In this document: positions 16,213 through 25,412 of the stretch, one piece after another
Position numbering within the stretch: the stretch's first letter is position 1
Layout: the number at the start of each line of letters is the position of its first letter
Source: Streptomyces sp. NBC_01241
Lineage (GTDB): Bacteria; Actinomycetota; Actinomycetes; Streptomycetales; Streptomycetaceae
Assembly (NCBI RefSeq): GCF_041435435.1
Contig: NZ_CP108494.1
Span: 6,978,501 to 7,042,500, forward strand
Length of the DNA stretch: 64,000 nt
Direction of reading: 5' to 3'
Program-made: the position numbers and the translations under genes
The notes under the pieces: model-generated
What the model was told of the DNA's origin: nothing
Database searches by the model: none
Seen by the model: the letters and a program-made list of their open reading frames with translations, nothing else

Positions 16213-17202
16213 TCAGGTCCGCGCCTCCCGGGCCACCCAGCCCCGTTCGTACGCGTGCCAGCCCAATTGCAGCCGGGTCGACACCCCGGTCAGCTCCATC
16301 AGCTTCTTCACCCGCCGCTGCACGGTCCGCAGCCCCAGCTCCAGCTGCTTCGCCACGCTCGCGTCCGTCAGCCCGGCCAGCAGCAGCGACAGGATCTCCA
16401 GATCCGTCGGATCTGGCCCGGTGGACACCTCCTCCAGCCGGCCGCTCTCGGCGAGCCTGAGCGGCATGGCCTCGCGCCACACCGCCTCGAAGAGCCCCAT
16501 CAGCGACTCCAGCAGCCCGGAGGCGTGCACCACCAGCGCCGCCGGCTCGGCGCCCCGTCGGGTCAGCGGCACCATCGCCAGGGCGCCGTCGGCGACGACC
16601 AGCTTGGTCGGCACCCGGTCGACGACCCGGCACTGCTCGTCACGGCTCAGCGCGGCCGACAGTTCCAGAATCCCGGACGGCAGCGACAGCACCTCGCGTT
16701 CGATGACGACCCGGAACGACACCCCGCGCGTGGCGGCCTGCTCCTCGGCCTCGTTCTCCATACCGCTCACCGCGATCGGCTTGCCGGTGACCAGGGCGCA
16801 CACCTCGCTCGTCGCCCCCAGCTGCAACTGGTGGAAGCGGTGTGCCATCGCGCTCGCGCCGGTCACCACCTCGACCAGATCGTGCACGGCCGGCTCGGTG
16901 GCCTCCGCCCGGTACTCCTCGGCGAGCAGCGCCGCCGTCAACTCCGCCTGCTCCAGCTCATGGCGCTGCTGGGTCAGCAGCGCTCCCAGCGCCACCGCGG
17001 GCGGCGCGGCCACCCACCGGTCCATGCGGGACGATGCCTGCGCGGCGAGCCCGTGCTGTTCCAGCCGGCGCAACGCCCGCTCCGTGTCCGCCTCGGGAAG
17101 AGCCAGCCGGTGCGCGAGATCGGAGACCTCCGCGGCTCCCACCGTCACGAGCGCGCGGTACGCCGACTCCTGTATCTCGTCGAGACCTATGGCTCCCAGC
17201 AT
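16213..17202 (-). CDS. TrmB/LuxR-type transcriptional regulator
   Basis: A 329-aa regulator with an N-terminal TrmB-like winged helix (about 10-65, ESAYRALVTVGAAEVSDLAH), a central sensing region of about 200 residues, and a C-terminal LuxR helix-turn-helix (about 265-325, SVAKQLELGLRTVQRRVKK). There is no receiver domain, so input is probably a ligand or protein contact. ATG at 17202 has GGGAGGGG upstream; a longer frame to 17280 lacks this. The gene is divergent from the large subtilase at 17412, separated by about 210 bp, which makes the protease a reasonable target, by inference. Confidence 0.85.
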   Translation of the reverse strand: MLGAIGLDEIQESAYRALVTVGAAEVSDLAHRLALPEADTERALRRLEQHGLAAQASSRMDRWVAAPPAVALGALLTQQRHELEQAELTAALLAEEYRAEATEPAVHDLVEVVTGASAMAHRFHQLQLGATSEVCALVTGKPIAVSGMENEAEEQAATRGVSFRVVIEREVLSLPSGILELSAALSRDEQCRVVDRVPTKLVVADGALAMVPLTRRGAEPAALVVHASGLLESLMGLFEAVWREAMPLRLAESGRLEEVSTGPDPTDLEILSLLLAGLTDASVAKQLELGLRTVQRRVKKLMELTGVSTRLQLGWHAYERGWVAREART

Positions 17203-17411
17203 CCCTGGACCCCTCCCGGACGCATTGATTCCGCACGATGGCGCTGTCTTCGGGCGTCGGCCGTGGCGGAAAGCGGCCACGGCGTAAACCCGCCCTGTCC
17301 ATCATCCCTTTATCGCTGGTCGCTCTGCCAATGTGGCGCCACCGCAGTACCGACAACCTCCGGAATCACGCGGTCTGTTCAGAGATATTCCGGTTTCACT
17401 TGGGGAGAGCG

Positions 17412-20400
17412 ATGCGTCCGATATCGCGTACGGCGCTGGGAGCGGCCACCGCCGCCGTCCTGGCCGTCACCGCGATCGCACCGTCAGCGGCAGCGCCGCA
17501 GGACGATACGAGCGCGAAGAGACCACTGACCGGCAGTGCAGCCGCCGCCGTCAAGGCGGCCCAACCGGTCACCGTCACTCTGGTCACCGGGGACAAGGTT
17601 CTGGTGAGCACGGACAGTTCGGGGGCCGCATCGGTCACCGCACTGCCGCGCGAGGACGGCACCGTCCCCCTGGTACAGACCAGGCAGTCCGGCAAGGACC
17701 TCTACGTCTACCCCGATACCGCCGCCGCCGCGCTGGCCGCGGGCACGGTCGACGAAGAACTCTTCAACGTCACCGGGCTCATCCGCCAGGGCTACGACGA
17801 CGCGAGCACCCAGTCGCTGCCGCTGATCGCCGTCTACGGCAAGGGCACGGCGCGCACCGCGCTTGCCACCCCGCGCGGCGCCAAGCGCGGACTCGAACTC
17901 GACGCGATCGACGGCGTCGCGCTCAAGGCGGACAAGGAGAAGGCCGCCGACTTCTGGTCGGACGTCACCAACACCCGTTCCCGCTCTGCCTCCGGCCTGA
18001 AGAAGCTCTGGCTCGACCGCAAGGTTCAGGCCACTCTCGACAAGTCGACCAAGCAGATCGGCGCCGACCTCGCCTGGGCCGCCGGATACGACGGCAAGGG
18101 CACCAAGGTCGCCGTCCTCGACACCGGCGCCGACGCCGGACACCCCGACCTCAAGGGCCGGATCACCGCCTCGAAGAACTTCACCGACTCCAGCACCACC
18201 GACGACCGGCAGGGTCACGGCACCCACACCATCTCCACCGTCGGCGGCTCCGGCGCGGCCAGCGACGGCAAGAAGAAGGGCGTCGCCCCCGGCGCCGACC
18301 TGCTCGCGGGCAAGGTCCTCAACGACAGCGGCTCCGGCGCCGAGTCCTGGATCATCGCCGGAATGCAGTGGGCCGTCGACCAGAAGGCCGATGTCGTCTC
18401 CATGAGCCTCGGCAGCCCGGAGCCGACCGACTGCACCGACCCGATGAGCGTCGCCGCCGAGGAACTCGCACAGAACAAGGGCACCCTGTTCGTCATCGCG
18501 GCAGGGAACCTCGGCCCGACGCTGAACACCGTCTCCTCGCCGGGCTGCGCGCCCAGCGTGCTGACCGTCGGCGCCGTCGACCGTGACGACTCCACGGCCC
18601 AGTTCTCCAGCCGCGGACCCGTGACCGGCTCGCACACCCTCAAGCCCGAGATCTCCGCGCCCGGCGTCAACATCTCGGCCGCCGCAGCCGGCGGGCGGGG
18701 GCTCTACGCCTACCGCACCATGTCCGGTACTTCGATGGCCGCCCCGCATGTCGCGGGCGCCGCAGCCATCGTGAAACAGCGTCACCCGGACTGGACCGCC
18801 CAGCAGATCAAGGCGGCCCTCGTGTCGTCCGCGAAGAGCGACATCCCCGGCGACGTACGCGAGACCGGCGGTGGCCGCCTCGACGTGAAGGCCGCCATCG
18901 ACACCACCGTCGTCGGCGCCCCCGCCGTCCAGGCCGGCACCTTCAACTGGCCGCAGGACAAGAGCGACCGCACCACCGTCGAGGTCCCGTACACCAACTC
19001 CGGCACCGAGCCGGTGAAGCTGTCGCTGAAGGTCCAGGGCGTCACCGGCAACGACGGCTCCGCCGTCCGCTCCTCGGCCGCGAAGCTCGATGCGAGCACC
19101 GTCACCGTCCCGGCCGGAGCCACCGTCAAGGTTCCGCTGGCGATCGACCCGACCGCGAAGCTGACGGCCGCCCAGTACGGCGACGTCACCGGACGGGTAC
19201 TGGCCACCGGAGCCGGCGGCGTCAAGGTGTCCACCCCGTTCTCGCTGTACGTCGGAGCGGAGACGGTCACCCTGCGCGTCAAGCTCATCGACCGCTCGGG
19301 CAAGCCGGCGGCCGGCGCGTCCTCGCTGGACCTCATCGGCACCGACACCGCCAGCGGTGAGCGCCGCTTCAACGACGGCGCCACCGACCAGGTCTACCAG
19401 GTGCGCCCCGGTGCGTACTTCGTCTCCAGTTTCATCACGACGCCCGATGCGAAGGACGCCACCGGCAAGCTGGTCGAGTCCGTGGGCTACCTCGCGCGGC
19501 CGCAGCTGAACGTCACCAAGGACACCACCCTGGTCCTGGACGCCCGCAAGGCCCACCGGATTCAGGTGACGACGGAGGACCGAGCGTCCGAGAACCGCTC
19601 CACCACGCTCTCCTTCGGCCGCAGCTGGGACGGCACATGGCTGCACTCGGGCGCCATCAGCGGCACCGGCATCGTCAAGAACTACCTGGCCGATGTGCAG
19701 GGCAAGGCAAGTGACGGCGACTTCGAGTTCGCCAGCTTCTGGCGAGCGTACGCGCCGCAGATCGAGAAGCTGTCGGTCGTCGGCGGCGCCGCTCTGCACC
19801 CGACGGTGGCGAGCACCGGCTCCGTCAACCTCGACGGTACCGGAGAGGCCGCCCTTGTCGACGCGGGCACCGGCACCCCCGACGAGCTGAAGGCCGCCGA
19901 TGTCCCGGGCAAGATCGCCCTGGTCGAGGCCGCCGATGACGGGGCGATGGCCACTCAGGCGCGGAACGCCAAGTCCGCGGGCGCGAAGGCGGTCATCGCG
20001 TACCGGCCGTCCGCGGGCCCCTGGCAGCCGTCCGTCGGCTACGGTTCGGCGCCGCTGCCCTCTCTCGGCATCGAGTCGAGCGAGGCCGACGCCCTGAAGG
20101 CCGCTCTGGCCGACGGCCCCGTGAAGCTGAGCTGGAAGGCCACCGCCGCCAGCCCGTTCGTCTACAACCTCGCGTTCCCCGAGACCGGCCCCGTCACCTC
20201 GGACCGCACCTACAAGGTCCGTGACAGCAAGCTCGGTAAGGCCACCGCCAACTACGAGGCGATGGGTATCGCGGCCGACTATGTCGACACGATGATCATC
20301 AACAGGCCGTACGGCGGGAGATACTCGGGCGGCACCTTCGACACCGTCGCCGTCCCCGGCAAGCGCACCGAGTACTACTCGGCGGGCGACACCGCCTGGG

Positions 20401-21179
20401 TGCGGTACCTCTCCTCCAGTTTCCCCTGGGGCGAGTACATGGTCGACCAGCCCCGTACCTACACGGCGGGCTCGAAGCGTACGGAGAACTGGTACCGGGG
20501 CATCTTGGCCCCGGCCGCTCCGCGTGACGCCGCAGGCAAGGTCCAGCTCGCCGCGGAGCGGCAGGAAAACGTGATCGGCGTCGCCCCGGGCTTCTGGGGC
20601 GACACCGAGCACGCCGGTCTCCAGGGCTCGTTCGGAGACATCGGCAACATGCGGCTGACCAGCGGTGGCGAAGTGCTCGGCGATTCCGGCTGGCCGTCCG
20701 GGGTGTTCACCGTCCCGGCCGGGGACGCCGCGTACGAACTCACCATGACCACCGCCAAGTTCGGCCAGCCCGCAGCGGTGTGGAAGCGGTCCACGTCGAC
20801 CACGACCACCTGGAAGTTCCGCTCGAAGGAGGACGAGAACGTCTACTCGCAGGGGATCCCGCTGCTCTTCCCGGGCTACGACCTGGAGACCGACGGGCTC
20901 AAGACCCTTCCGGCGAAGGACGGTCTGACGATCGGCCTGAGCGTCACCGGCCACGCGGGCTACACGCCCGGCAAGCTGGTCGCTGCCGAGGTCTCCTACT
21001 CGTACGACGGCGGCGAGACCTGGACCAGGGCCACCACCGCACAGCAGGGTGACCGGTGGACCGCGACCGTGAACCACGCGGGCGCGGCCGGCAAACCGGT
21101 CACCCTGAAGACCGAACTGACGGACGCCAACGGCAACTCCGTCATCCAGACCGTGAACGACGCGTACGCCGTGCGCTGA
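17412..21179 (+). CDS. Giant secreted S8 subtilisin-like peptidase
   Basis: A 1255-aa exported serine protease. Signal peptide about 1-30 (cut near APSAAA), then a propeptide of about 170 residues, then the S8 catalytic domain with Asp in VAVLDTGADAGHPDL (about 237), His in GHGTHT (about 269) and Ser in GTSMAAPHVAGAAA (about 440). A PA-type insert lies about 825-890, with beta-sandwich-rich C-terminal regions. ATG at 17412 follows GGGGAGAGC; the upstream in-frame extension is non-coding. A paralogue of nearly identical architecture lies at 38605. Likely role: extracellular protein degradation; natural substrates unknown. Confidence 0.93.
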   Translation: MRPISRTALGAATAAVLAVTAIAPSAAAPQDDTSAKRPLTGSAAAAVKAAQPVTVTLVTGDKVLVSTDSSGAASVTALPREDGTVPLVQTRQSGKDLYVYPDTAAAALAAGTVDEELFNVTGLIRQGYDDASTQSLPLIAVYGKGTARTALATPRGAKRGLELDAIDGVALKADKEKAADFWSDVTNTRSRSASGLKKLWLDRKVQATLDKSTKQIGADLAWAAGYDGKGTKVAVLDTGADAGHPDLKGRITASKNFTDSSTTDDRQGHGTHTISTVGGSGAASDGKKKGVAPGADLLAGKVLNDSGSGAESWIIAGMQWAVDQKADVVSMSLGSPEPTDCTDPMSVAAEELAQNKGTLFVIAAGNLGPTLNTVSSPGCAPSVLTVGAVDRDDSTAQFSSRGPVTGSHTLKPEISAPGVNISAAAAGGRGLYAYRTMSGTSMAAPHVAGAAAIVKQRHPDWTAQQIKAALVSSAKSDIPGDVRETGGGRLDVKAAIDTTVVGAPAVQAGTFNWPQDKSDRTTVEVPYTNSGTEPVKLSLKVQGVTGNDGSAVRSSAAKLDASTVTVPAGATVKVPLAIDPTAKLTAAQYGDVTGRVLATGAGGVKVSTPFSLYVGAETVTLRVKLIDRSGKPAAGASSLDLIGTDTASGERRFNDGATDQVYQVRPGAYFVSSFITTPDAKDATGKLVESVGYLARPQLNVTKDTTLVLDARKAHRIQVTTEDRASENRSTTLSFGRSWDGTWLHSGAISGTGIVKNYLADVQGKASDGDFEFASFWRAYAPQIEKLSVVGGAALHPTVASTGSVNLDGTGEAALVDAGTGTPDELKAADVPGKIALVEAADDGAMATQARNAKSAGAKAVIAYRPSAGPWQPSVGYGSAPLPSLGIESSEADALKAALADGPVKLSWKATAASPFVYNLAFPETGPVTSDRTYKVRDSKLGKATANYEAMGIAADYVDTMIINRPYGGRYSGGTFDTVAVPGKRTEYYSAGDTAWVRYLSSSFPWGEYMVDQPRTYTAGSKRTENWYRGILAPAAPRDAAGKVQLAAERQENVIGVAPGFWGDTEHAGLQGSFGDIGNMRLTSGGEVLGDSGWPSGVFTVPAGDAAYELTMTTAKFGQPAAVWKRSTSTTTTWKFRSKEDENVYSQGIPLLFPGYDLETDGLKTLPAKDGLTIGLSVTGHAGYTPGKLVAAEVSYSYDGGETWTRATTAQQGDRWTATVNHAGAAGKPVTLKTELTDANGNSVIQTVNDAYAVR

Positions 21180-21193
21180 TCACGTCCTGACCG

Positions 21194-21239
21194 GTCCGCC
21201 GGGCGTCCTTCCCGTGGGGGGTGGGGACGCCCGGCGGAC
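21194..21239 (+). terminator. Intrinsic terminator of the subtilase gene
   Basis: A perfect 15-bp stem (21194-21208 and 21225-21239) followed by CTCTTTTG lies 14 bp after the subtilase stop codon. Confidence 0.92.
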
Positions 21240-21307
21240 CTCTTTTGTCCGGCCACTATTTCCGGATGACCCGTTTTCGTACGGCCCGGGCGGTCGACAA
21301 TAAGGGC

Positions 21308-22693
21308 ATGAGTCAGCAGGGGGACAGGCCCGCCGCCCACGAGAACGACTGGTGGCGCAGGCTGTACGACGAAACCGCCAGGGACACCGGGGCGACCAAC
21401 GCGGCCGACAGCCTCGACGACCGCTTCGACTCGGCGTCGGACGCGGTTGGCCGAGGCGGGGGCGGGCGTGGGGGGATTGTGAAGGAGGGAGACGGGGACG
21501 GGGGCGAGGACGTGGGTGGGGCCGGGGCTTCGGTCGCGGGTCCGGCTCCGGTGTCTGTGCCACCGGCCGTCCCTGACCCGCGATCGTTACCGGATCTGCC
21601 GTCCGTACCGCCCGTGCCGTCCGTATCGTCCGTGCCGTCCGTGCCGTCCGTGCCGTCCGTGCCGTCCGTGCCGTCCGTGCCGCCCGTGCCGTTCGTACCG
21701 CCTCTGCCCAAGCGGCCGGTCGCCGACAGGAGCGTTGCCCCGCAGGGCCCCACCGCCGACGTCACCGCAGAGGCTCCCGAGCCCGCATCCGCTCCCGCCC
21801 GGCGCCCCGTGATCGGCCATGTGGGTGACCGGCCGCCCACCTACGACGCCGAGCCCACCGCGCTGCCCGCCACCGTCCCCCAGGAGCTCGACGATCTCGT
21901 CGCCGACACCGTGCTCGACGGCGCCCGGTACGGCACGTACACCCTGCGCGCCGCCTCCGTGCGCGGGGACTCCGCGCGGTTCCGCGGCGAGCCCCGCCGC
22001 GACGCGCTGCTCACCGTACGCTTCGGCACCGACCGGAACGCGCTCGTCCTGGTCGCCGTCGCCACCGGGGCCCGCGCCACCGAGCGCGGGCACCTGGCGG
22101 CGGCCGACGCCTGCCGCTGGATCGGCGGTGCCGTGGGCCGCAGCTTCGCCAGGCTCTCCGAAGACATAGGGGCCGGCCGCCGCGGCGACCTCAAATCCGG
22201 ATTGCACCGCCTCACCGACCGTACCTACGGCAAGCTGCGCGCCCGCGCCGCCGAACTGGGCCTCGAACCGGAGCAGTACACCGCGGGGCTGCGCTGCCTC
22301 CTGCTGTCGGCGGATCCCGACTGCCGGACCCGGATCTTCTTCGGCGCCGGCGCCGGCGGGCTCCTCCGGCTGCGCGACGGTGTCTGGCAGGACCTCGAAC
22401 CGGAGGTTCCGGAACCTGCCGGTGACGGCGGCGAAGCCGCGGCCGAGTCCGGACCACCGCCCGCCGAGCCCTTCCGGTTCCGGGCCTCGGTGGCCCGGCC
22501 GGGGGACACACTGCTGCTGTGCAGCACCGGCCTCGCCGAACCACTGCGCGGCGAACCCGCCCTGGCCCGGGAGCTGGCCGCACGCTGGGCCGACGACCAC
22601 GCGCCCGGGCTCGCGGCCTTTCTCGCGGACTCCCAACTCAGGGTGAAGGGGTACGCCGACGACCGTACAAGTGTCGGAGTCTGGGAGGCGTAA
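21308..22693 (+). CDS. PP2C-like protein, probable pseudophosphatase
   Basis: A 461-aa cytoplasmic protein. An N-terminal acidic/Gly-rich segment precedes a run of VPS repeats (about residues 96-137), then a PP2C_2-like domain (about 220-460). In active PP2C enzymes two aspartates bind the metal pair in DGxG and SDG motifs; here the matching positions read VATGARA and CSTGLAE, so both have become threonine. The last motif, DDRTSV, is kept. The fold is probably intact but catalysis unlikely, suggesting a binding or scaffolding role. ATG at 21308 is the first start after the preceding terminator. Confidence 0.75.
   Translation: MSQQGDRPAAHENDWWRRLYDETARDTGATNAADSLDDRFDSASDAVGRGGGGRGGIVKEGDGDGGEDVGGAGASVAGPAPVSVPPAVPDPRSLPDLPSVPPVPSVSSVPSVPSVPSVPSVPSVPPVPFVPPLPKRPVADRSVAPQGPTADVTAEAPEPASAPARRPVIGHVGDRPPTYDAEPTALPATVPQELDDLVADTVLDGARYGTYTLRAASVRGDSARFRGEPRRDALLTVRFGTDRNALVLVAVATGARATERGHLAAADACRWIGGAVGRSFARLSEDIGAGRRGDLKSGLHRLTDRTYGKLRARAAELGLEPEQYTAGLRCLLLSADPDCRTRIFFGAGAGGLLRLRDGVWQDLEPEVPEPAGDGGEAAAESGPPPAEPFRFRASVARPGDTLLLCSTGLAEPLRGEPALARELAARWADDHAPGLAAFLADSQLRVKGYADDRTSVGVWEA
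21594..21717. repeat. 9-bp microsatellite encoding Val-Pro-Ser repeats
   Basis: About a dozen units of GTGCCGTCC and variants occur in frame, encoding a flexible proline-rich linker. The period of nine keeps the frame if copies are gained or lost, so the linker length may vary between strains. Confidence 0.85.
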
Positions 22694-22758
22694 CCGCGCG
22701 CTTCATGGGTTGATGGATGCGGAGTCCGGAAGCCGAAGCGCGGAAAGGTTACGCACCC

Positions 22759-24501
22759 ATGGCCAAGCAGAACGTGTCGGAGCAGTTCGTCGACATCCTC
22801 GTCCGGGCGGGGGTCAAGCGCATGTACGGGGTCGTCGGCGACAGCCTCAACCCGGTCGTCGACGCCATCCGCCGCAACTCGGCCATCGACTGGATCCAGG
22901 TCAGGCACGAGGAGACCGCCGCGTTCGCCGCCGGAGCCGAGGCCCAGATCACCGGCTCCCTGGCGGCCTGCGCCGGATCCTGCGGTCCCGGAAACCTGCA
23001 CCTCATCAACGGCCTCTACGACGCGCACCGCTCCCTGGCGCCCGTTCTCGCACTCGCCTCGCACATCCCGTCGAGCGAGATCGGTCTCGGCTACTTCCAG
23101 GAGACCCATCCGGAGCTGCTCTTCCAGGAGTGCAGCCATTACAACGAGATGATCTCCAACCCGCAGCAGATGCCGCGGCTGCTCCAGACGGCCATTCAGC
23201 ACGCGATCGGCCGAGGCGGGGTCAGCGTCGTCGCGATGCCGGGCGACATCGCCTCGCAGCCCGCTCCGGAGAAGTCGATCGAGCACGCCCTGGTCACCTC
23301 GCGGCCGACGGTACGGCCCGGTGACGCGGAGATCGAGAAGCTCTGCCGCATGGTCGACGAGGCGAAACGTGTGACATTGTTCTGCGGCAGCGGCACGGCG
23401 GGCGCCCACGCCGAGGTGATGGAGTTCGCCGAGCGGGTGAAGTCCCCGGTCGGGCACGCGCTGCGCGGCAAGGAATGGATCCAGTACGACAACCCGTACG
23501 ACGTCGGCATGAGCGGGCTGCTCGGCTACGGCGCCGCCTACGAGGCGACCCACGAGTGCGATCTCCTCATCCTGCTCGGCACCGACTTCCCGTACAACGC
23601 CTTCCTCCCCGACGATGTGAAGATCGTCCAGGTCGATGTGCGGCCCGAGCACCTGGGCCGCCGTTCCAAGCTGGATCTGGCGGTCTGGGGCGATGTCCGT
23701 GAGACGCTTCGCTGTCTGACTCCGCGGGTGAAGGTCAAGACCGACCGCAAGTTCCTCGACCGGATGCTGAAGAAGCACGCCGACGCGCTGGAGGGCGTGG
23801 TCAAGGCGTACACCCGCAAGGTCGAGAAACACATCCCGATCCACCCGGAGTACGTCGCCTCGGTGCTGGACGAAATCGCCGATGACGATGCCGTGTTCAC
23901 CGTCGATACCGGCATGTGCAATGTCTGGGCCGCCCGCTACCTCTCGCCCAACGGCAAGCGCCGCGTCATCGGTTCGTTCAGCCACGGATCGATGGCGAAC
24001 GCGCTGCCGCAGGCCATCGGCGCCCAGTTCACCGACCGGAACCGACAGGTGGTGTCGATGTCCGGCGACGGCGGATTCACCATGCTCATGGGCGACTTCC
24101 TCACCCTGGTGCAGTACGACCTGCCGGTGAAGGTCGTGGTGTTCAACAACTCCTCGCTCGGCATGGTCGAGTTGGAGATGCTGGTCGCCGGGCTCCCGTC
24201 GTTCGGTACGGACAACAAGAACCCGGACTTCGCGGCGATCGCCCGGGCCGCCGGGGCGTACGGCGTCCGGGTCGAGAAGCCCAAGCAGCTGGAGAGCGCG
24301 CTCAAGGACGCCTTCAAGCACAAGGGCCCGGCGCTCGTCGATGTCGTCACCGACCCCAACGCGCTCTCCATCCCGCCGAAGATCAGCGCGGAGATGGTGA
24401 CCGGATTCGCGCTCTCCGCCAGCAAGATGGTGCTGGACGGGGGAGTGGGCCGGATGGTCCAGATGGCCCGCTCCAATCTGCGGAACGTGCCCCGCCCCTG
24501 A
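22759..24501 (+). CDS. poxB: Pyruvate dehydrogenase (quinone)/pyruvate oxidase, PoxB type
   Basis: A 580-aa thiamine-diphosphate flavoenzyme that oxidatively decarboxylates pyruvate to acetate and CO2, passing electrons to membrane quinone. It has the N-terminal Pyr domain with catalytic Glu in VRHEETAAF, the central FAD domain (about 190-340) and the C-terminal ThDP domain with GDGGFTMLMGD to VFNN. Length fits PoxB (about 575 aa). ATG at 22759 has GAAAGG about 11 bases upstream. The acetolactate synthase family is related, but the order of motifs and the C-terminal tail favour PoxB. Confidence 0.9.
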   Translation: MAKQNVSEQFVDILVRAGVKRMYGVVGDSLNPVVDAIRRNSAIDWIQVRHEETAAFAAGAEAQITGSLAACAGSCGPGNLHLINGLYDAHRSLAPVLALASHIPSSEIGLGYFQETHPELLFQECSHYNEMISNPQQMPRLLQTAIQHAIGRGGVSVVAMPGDIASQPAPEKSIEHALVTSRPTVRPGDAEIEKLCRMVDEAKRVTLFCGSGTAGAHAEVMEFAERVKSPVGHALRGKEWIQYDNPYDVGMSGLLGYGAAYEATHECDLLILLGTDFPYNAFLPDDVKIVQVDVRPEHLGRRSKLDLAVWGDVRETLRCLTPRVKVKTDRKFLDRMLKKHADALEGVVKAYTRKVEKHIPIHPEYVASVLDEIADDDAVFTVDTGMCNVWAARYLSPNGKRRVIGSFSHGSMANALPQAIGAQFTDRNRQVVSMSGDGGFTMLMGDFLTLVQYDLPVKVVVFNNSSLGMVELEMLVAGLPSFGTDNKNPDFAAIARAAGAYGVRVEKPKQLESALKDAFKHKGPALVDVVTDPNALSIPPKISAEMVTGFALSASKMVLDGGVGRMVQMARSNLRNVPRP

Positions 24502-24907
24502 CCGGAAGCCGGCGCGGAAGCCCGGCGCGGAAGCCGGCGCGGGGTTCGGCCGGACGTCCCGACGCCGGGGTCCGGCCGCACCTCACGCCGGGGTCAGCCG
24601 CACCGTCAGAATCCGGAACGGCCGCAACGACAGGACGAGAGCGTGCCTGATCGTGGAAGACCTGACCAGGCGCTGCCTGGCCAGGCAGCGTGAGCTAGAA
24701 ATCCCCGCTCGGCCCCGAAGGAGGGAATCCCCTCCTTCCGGGAGGGGAGCAGCCAATTATTGATGAGTCGACAAGCGTGGCGGCCGGTCTGTGGGGCATG
24801 CATCCCCGTGGAGATGTTCCGCGAAGGCGTTCGGCGATACGGCGAACAGGGGGCGATTCACGGTGCAGGCGGGGGAAATGATGGAGCGTTGGAAAGAGGC
24901 CGATTCC
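24502..24907. other. Non-coding region with repeats and hairpins
   Basis: No convincing gene. Three near-copies of GGAAGCCGGCGC lie at 24503-24541. A perfect 20-bp palindrome lies at 24671-24690. At 24729-24747 a 7-bp stem with a 5-base loop, preceded by GAAATCCCC-type sequence, resembles the right-end hairpin of IS200/IS605 elements; no transposase remains nearby. The promoter of the RsbW-like gene must also be here. Confidence 0.5.
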
Positions 24908-25336
24908 ATGGCGCACGGGCCGGCTCACGAGCCCGGGGCGCAGGGGTGGCAGCCGGTCCGGCTGCATCGCCGACTGACCCGTACCGATCTGGCGGCCGTA
25001 AGCGAAGTGCGGTGTGCGTTACGGGAGTTCCTGCGCTACCGGTGGCGGGACGAGTCGGCCGGGGTGGCGGAGCTCCTGCTCAGCGAGCTGGTGACCAACG
25101 CGCTGATCCACACGAGGCACGGCGCGGTCGTCACGGTGAGCGTGGCGCCCGCCGGACTGCGGGTGGAGGTACGGGACTTCGTATCCGGGCTGCCCCCGTC
25201 GTACGTATCGGACGCCGACGACGGTACGCACGGCCGGGGACTGTTCCTGGTGCAGAGCCTCGCGGACGCCTGGGGGGTCGGCGCGCACGCGCTGGGCAAG
25301 GTCGTCTGGTTCGAACTGCACGGCGAGAGGCCCTGA
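24908..25336 (+). CDS. RsbW-like ATP-binding protein
   Basis: A 142-aa single-domain GHKL ATPase of the anti-sigma-factor/serine kinase type that is highly expanded in Streptomyces. The N-box ELVTNALIHT and the glycine box GTHGRGLFLVQSLAD are intact; there is no sensor or phosphoacceptor domain. ATG at 24908 is preceded by GGAAAGAGG at good spacing; an ATG ten codons upstream (24878) is the alternative. No sigma factor or anti-anti-sigma gene is adjacent, so its partner is unknown. Confidence 0.82.
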   Translation: MAHGPAHEPGAQGWQPVRLHRRLTRTDLAAVSEVRCALREFLRYRWRDESAGVAELLLSELVTNALIHTRHGAVVTVSVAPAGLRVEVRDFVSGLPPSYVSDADDGTHGRGLFLVQSLADAWGVGAHALGKVVWFELHGERP

Positions 25337-25412
25337 GAGCCCGGAGAAGACCGGGCCGTCAGGGCCTCTTGCAACGGATCAGCGCATCCATGTGGACAGG
25401 TGGATCAGTGGA

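Noticed and set aside
17484..21077. Minus-strand ORF of 1197 codons antisense to the subtilase
   Set aside because: It is exactly opposite a well-supported protease, is Gly/Arg/Ala-rich without motifs, and arises from high GC at third positions.
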